Shown here piece by piece: positions 4,028-7,760 of a DNA stretch of 7,760 nt. The stretch is from assembly GCA_009827205.1 (NCBI GenBank), contig WUAK01000131.1, forward strand, positions 1 through 7,760, given 5' to 3'. Both the position numbers and the translations under genes were made by a program. The notes beneath the pieces were generated by a model that worked only from the letters and a program-made list of their open reading frames with translations, was not told the DNA's origin and searched no databases. Within the stretch, counting starts at the first letter, position 1; the number at the start of each line of letters is the position of its first letter. The stretch comes from Phycisphaeraceae bacterium (GTDB taxonomy: Bacteria > Planctomycetota > Phycisphaerae > Phycisphaerales > UBA1924).

Positions 4028-6175
4028 ATGGATTGGTATCGATCGGTGCGGCTGTTTCGCGCAGCAAGCATTGGAGTCTCTGTTTCTCTCGCCGGCTTTG
4101 CCTCTGCGCAGAACGACGAGCCTGACATCAAGACTCAACTCAGTGACTTCGTCTTCTATGTCAACGTCCACCAGAAGGAAGCCGCTGCCGGTATGGCAAG
4201 CGAGATCTTCGGCGCGGGCATGACACCGAGAGAGTTCCTCGAAGCCGTCGAAGAGCACGGCCTCGAAGACGACCTCGATGAAGCCATCGGCAAGGCCCTT
4301 CGAAGCGACGAGCTCGAGCCCTTCGGTGCTCGGATGCTCAAGATGCTCACCGACGGTCGCCTCCAGCGCGCCCGTGATCCCAACGAGATCGAACGGAACA
4401 TCGAGGGCCTCGTTGGTGGTCTCCGCGAGCGCCTCTACTCACGCGAGCGACTGAAGGTAGCCGGCGAGTACGCCATGCCCCAGCTGATCGATGCGCTCCT
4501 GCAGCGTGCCGACATCCAGCTCCGCACGCAGGTCCAGAGGCTCCTCAACGAGTCGGGCCGCTCGTCGGTTATCCCGCTTTCCGTGTCGCTCATGGAGATC
4601 GAGCCCGCGGCGCAGGAGCAGGTTGTCAACGTTCTTGGTCAGCTCGGCTACCAAGCCGCGGCCCCTTATATCTCCGAGCTGCGTGACAAATCCCTGAGCG
4701 ATCCGGTCCGCGCCGCGTGCGACCGTGCCCTGGATTCACTGGGCGTTTCGGGCAGCACCGCCGAGCTTTATCTGCAGCTCGCAGAGGGCTACTACAACGA
4801 GCGTGATGAGCTCACATCGTTCCCGGGCGAAGAAATGCAGCTCCTGTGGGATTACGACCCCTCGATCGGTCTGAACCCGACCGCGATCGAGACCGAGGTC
4901 TACCACGAAGCCCGCGCGATGAGGCTCGCCGAGCGCGCGATGGAGTTCGGCTCGCAGGGGCCTGGCGCCCTTGGCCTCTGGGTTGCTGCCAATTTCTCCC
5001 GCGAGATCGACGAGACCCCAGGCTACGACAACCCGGCATACCCGCCCTCCATGCGTGAGGCGATGTATTACGCCGTTGCATCGGGTCCGATCATCGGTGA
5101 GGTCGTCCTGAGCAGAGCGCTTGAGGACAACGACACACGTCTTGCAAGACGCGCCGTTGAAGCGATCCACCGCACCGCCGGTCCGGGCCTGATCTGGGAC
5201 CGCTCCAGCGGCCAGAGCCCTCTCGTGACCGCACTGACGTACCCGAGCCGACGTGTGCAGTACGACGCGGCTCTGGCTATCGCTGCTTCCCAGCCCAGGA
5301 GCAACTTCAACGGCTCTGAGCGCGTCGTCCCGACCCTGGCAAGCGCCATCCGCTTCGCGGGCACCAGCTACGCACTCGTCATCACCGAAGAAGAAGAGCA
5401 GTACCGCTCGATCCGCAGGGTTGTCGAGTCGCAGGGCTACCAGGTGCTCCCCTTCGGCAGCGATGTCGCCGAGATCGCGGAAGCGATCGCCGAGGCACCC
5501 GGAATCGACCTTGTCGTCACACAAGCGGCTGCAGGCCGGACCGAGCCTCTTATTGATGCGGTCCGCTCGCGTGCCAAGCTCTCGGCGGCTCCGATCTTCT
5601 CGATGGTTGCCTCCAACGAACTGCCTCGACTGCGAAGGCTGCACGGCAGCGACGTCTCGGTCATGGTCCGTCCCTTCGGGATCGGTGAAGATCTGCTCTC
5701 GTCCGCTCTCACGGAACTCGTGGACTCCGCCTCGGGCGGCGTGATCGAGGCCGATGAGGCCCGTGACTTTGCGATCCTCTCGCTCAACGCCTTGCGTGAC
5801 CTTTCAGTGGCCAATAACGCAGTGCTCGATGTTGCCGACTCGACCACGAGCCTCGTCTCAGCGATGAACGAGACGACCGGCGAGGTCCGCCTGCAGGTCG
5901 CAGAGGTACTCAGCAGGATCGGGCGTTCGTCGGCTCAGGCAACGATCGCCGAGGCGGCGTTGACGGCATCGGGCACCGAGCGTGTCGATCTGCTCGGCAA
6001 GCTCGCAGGCTCTGCCAAGCGATTTGGAAACCAGCTCGACGCACCGATGATCGAACAACTCGTCGAGCTCTCGGCTACCGGTGAGGACGACGAAGCGACC
6101 GCTGCGGCGACCGTTATCGGTGCACTGGGCCTGCCCCAGAGCGATCTCGTCCGGCTCATCCTGGCGGGTCAGTAA
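4028..6175 (+). CDS. Exported HEAT-repeat (alpha-solenoid) protein with an embedded receiver-like domain
   Basis: The 715-residue protein begins with a Sec-type signal peptide: basic start MDWYRSVRLFR, hydrophobic core to residue 24 and likely cleavage at ASA27|QN. The mature protein should act outside the cytoplasm. Helical HEAT-like repeats occupy about residues 150-240 and 357-435, and repeat from 580 to the end. Residues 448-565 alternate strand and helix like a receiver domain (YALVIT, YQVLPF, IDLVVTQ, APIFSMV, VSVMVRPF). The catalytic positions are changed: E454/E455 for the acidic pair, Q499 for the phospho-Asp, V for Thr/Ser, R548 for Lys. The start could be ATG 4028 (GAGG at 4017-4020, 7 nt upstream) or GTG 4022 (GGAG at 4012-4015, 6 nt upstream); ATG is preferred. 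A strong terminator follows, so it looks monocistronic. HEAT repeats suggest protein binding; the partner is unknown. Confidence 0.88.
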   Translation: MDWYRSVRLFRAASIGVSVSLAGFASAQNDEPDIKTQLSDFVFYVNVHQKEAAAGMASEIFGAGMTPREFLEAVEEHGLEDDLDEAIGKALRSDELEPFGARMLKMLTDGRLQRARDPNEIERNIEGLVGGLRERLYSRERLKVAGEYAMPQLIDALLQRADIQLRTQVQRLLNESGRSSVIPLSVSLMEIEPAAQEQVVNVLGQLGYQAAAPYISELRDKSLSDPVRAACDRALDSLGVSGSTAELYLQLAEGYYNERDELTSFPGEEMQLLWDYDPSIGLNPTAIETEVYHEARAMRLAERAMEFGSQGPGALGLWVAANFSREIDETPGYDNPAYPPSMREAMYYAVASGPIIGEVVLSRALEDNDTRLARRAVEAIHRTAGPGLIWDRSSGQSPLVTALTYPSRRVQYDAALAIAASQPRSNFNGSERVVPTLASAIRFAGTSYALVITEEEEQYRSIRRVVESQGYQVLPFGSDVAEIAEAIAEAPGIDLVVTQAAAGRTEPLIDAVRSRAKLSAAPIFSMVASNELPRLRRLHGSDVSVMVRPFGIGEDLLSSALTELVDSASGGVIEADEARDFAILSLNALRDLSVANNAVLDVADSTTSLVSAMNETTGEVRLQVAEVLSRIGRSSAQATIAEAALTASGTERVDLLGKLAGSAKRFGNQLDAPMIEQLVELSATGEDDEATAAATVIGALGLPQSDLVRLILAGQ

Positions 6176-6246
6176 GATCACGGATTCTTGAGTTCAGTTT
6201 CTCGGACGAGACGGATCCTGAGCCAATAACCAAGTCATCACTTCGA

Positions 6247-6281
6247 ACCAGACGGGCCTCCGGGCTCGTCTGGTCGTTTTT
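6247..6281 (+). terminator. Intrinsic terminator of the HEAT-protein gene
   Basis: ACCAGACGGGCC (6247-6258) pairs with GGGCTCGTCTGGT (6262-6274, its first G being in the loop) as a 12-bp stem with one G-U pair, capped by the stable UNCG-type loop TCCG, then CG and TTTTT (6277-6281). It is a strong rho-independent terminator and insulates the pilin cluster from the upstream gene. Confidence 0.95.
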
Positions 6282-6504
6282 GCTGGGCGCAGAGCGCATA
6301 ACCGGACCCGTATCAGAAAAACTCCTTTGCAGAGCGGCAAAGCACCGGGCGGTCGTATCCGATCCTTGCATTGGCCTCAGCGAGAACCCGGGCGAGCGGG
6401 GATGGGAGGCTGGCTTCGTCGAGTGTTCGGCGGGCACGAACACCTGACGGTGGTGAGGTAAGGACGAATCAGCTCGCACCGGTGCTTTAAGGAGGAACTT
6501 GCTC
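6282..6504 (+). promoter_or_regulatory. Long structured 5' leader of the GspG-like prepilin gene, candidate RNA switch
   Basis: No gene is seen here. AAAGCACCGG (6339-6348) is exactly complementary to CCGGTGCTTT (6479-6488). The helix continues GCGG/TCGC (6349-6352/6474-6477) past a bulged A6478. Its 3' strand abuts the Shine-Dalgarno AAGGAGG (6489-6495), and CTCCTT (6322-6327) is complementary to AAGGAG. The enclosed 121 nt hold GCCTC/GAGGC (6374-6378/6406-6410) around CCCG/CGGG (6387-6390/6397-6400). They also hold TTCGTC/GACGAA (6415-6420/6463-6468) around GTGTTCG/CGAACAC (6423-6429/6437-6443). A rival hairpin, CTTTGC/GCAAAG (6325-6330/6337-6342), uses part of both the anti-SD and the closing helix. 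No promoter could be assigned with confidence. Confidence 0.5.
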
Positions 6505-6993
6505 ATGAGAGCTCGACGGAACAGTGCATTTACGCTAGTTGAAATTCTGATCGTTGTGGTCATCCTCGGCATCCTCGCCGCGGTCGTGATCCCCCAGTTT
6601 GTGAACGCGTCTGACGAGGCCCAGGTCGGCAACGTCGAGACCCAGCTCCGCACCCTGCGCACGCAGATTCAGCTCTTCCGTGCCCAGTCGGACACGAACG
6701 ACTTCCCCGTCCTCGTCGAGGGTGACGATGACGGTGCAGTTGCCTGGGCGGCGATGATCGACGAGCAGCTCCTCCAGGCTGCCCCGGTCAACCCTCGCAC
6801 AAACTCTTCGGAGATCACCTTCACCGACAATACCGGCGTTGACGGCATGGACGAAGCCATGGCTGACGCTGACGTCGGCTGGTTCTTCAACGAAGATACC
6901 GGCGAGCTCTGGGCCGCCTCGTTCAACGAGAACTACCGCGACCCTGCTGACGCAGACACCGGCGAGCCGTGGCCCGCTGGCGGTGGCGGCTAA
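6505..6993 (+). CDS. GspG-like prepilin (pseudopilin), type II secretion / type IV pilus family
   Basis: The 162-residue protein has a short basic leader MRARRNSA, then FTLVE (9-13) with the +5 Glu at E13, and a hydrophobic helix through about residue 30 (ILIVVVILGILAAVVIPQF). Prepilin peptidase should cut after Ala8; the -1 residue is Ala instead of Gly. A helical spine (NVETQLRTLRTQIQLFRAQ, 43-61) and a small acidic C-terminal domain follow. Residues 94-99 (PVNPRT) and 125-137 (GWFFNEDTGELWA) resemble GspG-type major pseudopilins. The tail ends in four glycines. The start is ATG 6505, with AAGGAGG (6489-6495) 9 nt upstream; a TTG at 6499 would be too close. A terminator-like hairpin separates it from the next gene, which fits a highly expressed major subunit. 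Assignment to the secretion or pilus branch is open. Confidence 0.9.
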   Translation: MRARRNSAFTLVEILIVVVILGILAAVVIPQFVNASDEAQVGNVETQLRTLRTQIQLFRAQSDTNDFPVLVEGDDDGAVAWAAMIDEQLLQAAPVNPRTNSSEITFTDNTGVDGMDEAMADADVGWFFNEDTGELWAASFNENYRDPADADTGEPWPAGGGG

Positions 6994-7017
6994 CCCGTCA
7001 TAACTCAGTGATCTCTC

Positions 7018-7050
7018 GCACGGCCGGCTCGAAAGGGTCGGCCGTGCTTT
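7018..7050 (+). terminator. Hairpin terminator/attenuator after the GspG-like gene
   Basis: GCACGGCCGGCTC (7018-7030) and GGGTCGGCCGTGC (7035-7047) form a 13-bp stem with two G-U pairs, capped by a GNRA loop GAAA, followed by TTTC. The T-run is short, so partial termination or mRNA 3'-end protection is likely. It would let the major prepilin be made in excess over the genes downstream. Confidence 0.8.
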
Positions 7051-7076
7051 CAGGAACGGATCCGGTCAATCACGGG

Positions 7077-7082
7077 TATATT
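7077..7082 (+). promoter_or_regulatory. Candidate -10 element for the small membrane protein gene
   Basis: TATATT (5 of 6 to the -10 consensus) follows CGGG and lies about 40 nt before the start codon at 7124. No good -35 is found 16-18 bases upstream. The octamer CGGGTATA also occurs at 3907-3914 upstream of the HEAT-protein gene, which may be chance. An inverted repeat GTTC-aattc-GAAC (7092-7104) lies between it and the ribosome binding site. Confidence 0.3.
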
Positions 7083-7123
7083 GAGGTGCTCGTTCAATTC
7101 GAACACCATGCAAAGGACACACA

Positions 7124-7432
7124 ATGAGCAACTGCCAAACCAGTCCGAAGTCCCGTTCAACGACCGTGCTCCTCTCAGCCATCGCTGCACTCCTTGCGGT
7201 CGATGTGAGTGTCCGCCTGATGGACAAAGAGCCCGCTGTACAGGCGAGTGAAGCGGTGCCGGTGGCGTACCAGCCTCAGGTCGGGCTAGCCAACCCGATC
7301 CATCAGCGCGAGCAGATGATCGATGAACTCCAGCAGATCGACAGTCGCCTCGCCTCGCTGGAGAACAGGCTCAAGGGCAACATCCGTGTTGAAGTGATGA
7401 ACTTCCCGAAGGTAGATACGGAGAACGATTGA
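7124..7432 (+). CDS. Small protein of unknown function: one membrane segment and a coiled coil
   Basis: I do not recognise a family for this 102-residue protein. It has a polar N-terminus (1-13), one hydrophobic segment (about 14-30, TVLLSAIAALLAVDVSV), a Pro/Ala/Val-rich linker (36-56) and a likely coiled coil (about 58-85, with QREQMIDELQQIDSRLASLE as its core). It ends in a short strand-like tail (IRVEVMNFPKVDTEND). This suggests a membrane-anchored protein with an extracytoplasmic helical part, or a signal-anchored assembly factor. The start ATG has AAAGGA (7112-7117) 6 nt upstream. Its stop (7430-7432) is one base before the ATG of the GspH-like prepilin, so the two are probably translationally coupled. 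Its position between two prepilins suggests a role in pseudopilus or pilus assembly; that is inference from position only. Confidence 0.82.
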   Translation: MSNCQTSPKSRSTTVLLSAIAALLAVDVSVRLMDKEPAVQASEAVPVAYQPQVGLANPIHQREQMIDELQQIDSRLASLENRLKGNIRVEVMNFPKVDTEND

Positions 7433-7433
7433 G

Positions 7434-7760
7434 ATGATGCTTGGTCGCTCGGCAAAGAGTGGCGGGGGCGTTCGTCGGAGCGGCGGGTACACCCTGCTTG
7501 AGCTCATGATCGTTCTGATCCTGATGGGTGTCGCCGCGGCGCTCGTGATCCCGAACGTGAGCGGCAGCGAGTCGATCCGCGTGCAGACAGCGGTCCGTGC
7601 GATCGCCGCCGACATCATGTACACGCAGAGCGATGCGCTCGCTTACCAGTCGAGGCGTGCTGTAGTCTTCGACCCAGCCAGTAACTCGTACTGGATCGCT
7701 GAGGTAACCGACGACGAGCTCGACTTCGACGCCGATGCGATGTACAAGATCGACGGCCCC
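7434..7760 (+). CDS. GspH-like prepilin (partial, 3' end off the window)
   Basis: There are 109 codons from ATG 7434, open to the window edge. The leader is 18 residues (basic, Gly/Ser-rich), ending in G18 before Y19-T-L-L-E23, a prepilin peptidase site with Glu at mature +5. The hydrophobic helix (LMIVLILMGVAAALVIP, about 24-40) follows. Residues 48-80 (SIRVQTAVRAIAADIMYTQS, then DALAYQSRRAVVF) match the GspH/FimT pattern: a helical spine, then short strands with R-R-A-V-V-F. A minor pseudopilin role is the best reading. A second ATG at 7437 is possible. GGAG at 7420-7423 is 10 nt from the first ATG, and the preceding stop is one base away. Further cluster genes probably lie to the right. 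Confidence 0.88.
   Translation, partial: MMLGRSAKSGGGVRRSGGYTLLELMIVLILMGVAAALVIPNVSGSESIRVQTAVRAIAADIMYTQSDALAYQSRRAVVFDPASNSYWIAEVTDDELDFDADAMYKIDGP

Noticed and set aside
3445..4131. Long minus-strand frame over the regulator start and its upstream region, including a sub-frame beginning MAPGRGPVQ near 3793
   Set aside because: A GGGAGAG lies before the internal ATG, so I considered an upstream peptide. The frame runs for about 50 codons into the regulator gene in another phase, has mixed codon use and matches nothing known.
4736..5644. 302-codon minus-strand frame opposite the HEAT-protein gene
   Set aside because: Shadow of the plus-strand gene, which has a signal peptide, ribosome binding site and terminator; the reverse frame has none.
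6320..6360. Possible GEMM (cyclic di-GMP or cGAMP) riboswitch, because of GCAAAGCACCGG upstream of a pilin gene
   Set aside because: Only a short resemblance to the GACGCAAAGCC-CCGG segment is present. The paired upstream GGGCAAACC-type motif and the tetraloop-receptor layout are absent.
6499..6504. Upstream TTG start for the GspG-like prepilin
   Set aside because: It would leave 3 nt to the Shine-Dalgarno sequence, while ATG 6505 has a 9-nt spacing.
6156..6662. 168-codon minus-strand frame over the pilin leader
   Set aside because: It crosses the terminator hairpin and the pilin signal sequence and has no ribosome binding site; the region is better explained as a leader RNA.

Overview
The window is GC-rich bacterial chromosome. 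A member of the Planctomycetota, probably class Phycisphaerae, is the best guess. The guess rests on several prepilin-type genes with the (G/A)-(F/M/Y)-T-L-x-E cleavage motif spread through the window, an exported HEAT-repeat protein, and a long divergent RNase HII-like protein beside housekeeping genes. This is inference from gene style; no 16S or other taxonomic marker was compared. No insertion sequence, phage gene, CRISPR array or integration scar is visible.

Layout. (1) 1-264, minus strand: 5' part of a prepilin-like gene, cut by the window edge. (2) 265-631: divergent control region with an AT-rich palindrome, a sigma70-like promoter candidate and a foldable recA leader. (3) 632-1732: complete recA, followed by a hairpin lacking a U-tract. 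(4) 1823-1908: tRNA-Leu(CAG), with a strong intrinsic terminator behind it. (5) 1983-2969: divergent RNase HII-like protein. (6) 2969-2999: hairpin terminator between convergent genes. (7) 3029-3610, minus strand: regulator with an N-terminal excisionase-type HTH and a C-terminal receiver domain. (8) 3611-4027: divergent region rich in inverted repeats. (9) 4028-6175: exported alpha-solenoid (HEAT) protein with a degenerate receiver-like domain inside it. (10) 6247-6281: strong terminator. (11) 6282-6504: structured leader of a pilin gene. (12) 6505-6993: GspG-like prepilin; then a terminator-like hairpin, a small membrane/coiled-coil protein (7124-7432) and a GspH-like prepilin (7434 to the right edge).

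How the genes fit together. The left part is DNA maintenance (RecA, RNase HII-like) plus a tRNA. The right part is the start of a type II secretion or type IV pilus-like pseudopilin cluster: major prepilin, small membrane protein and minor prepilin, all on the plus strand. The divergent pair in the middle, an HTH-receiver regulator and an exported protein with a receiver-like fold, has no function I can name.

The most notable non-coding signal is the 5' leader of the GspG-like gene. A 14-bp interrupted long-range helix ends exactly at the Shine-Dalgarno sequence. An anti-Shine-Dalgarno hexamer lies just outside it, and a competing local hairpin overlaps both the anti-SD and the helix. This is the pattern of a translational on/off RNA switch. 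It matches no riboswitch class I can recognise by eye.
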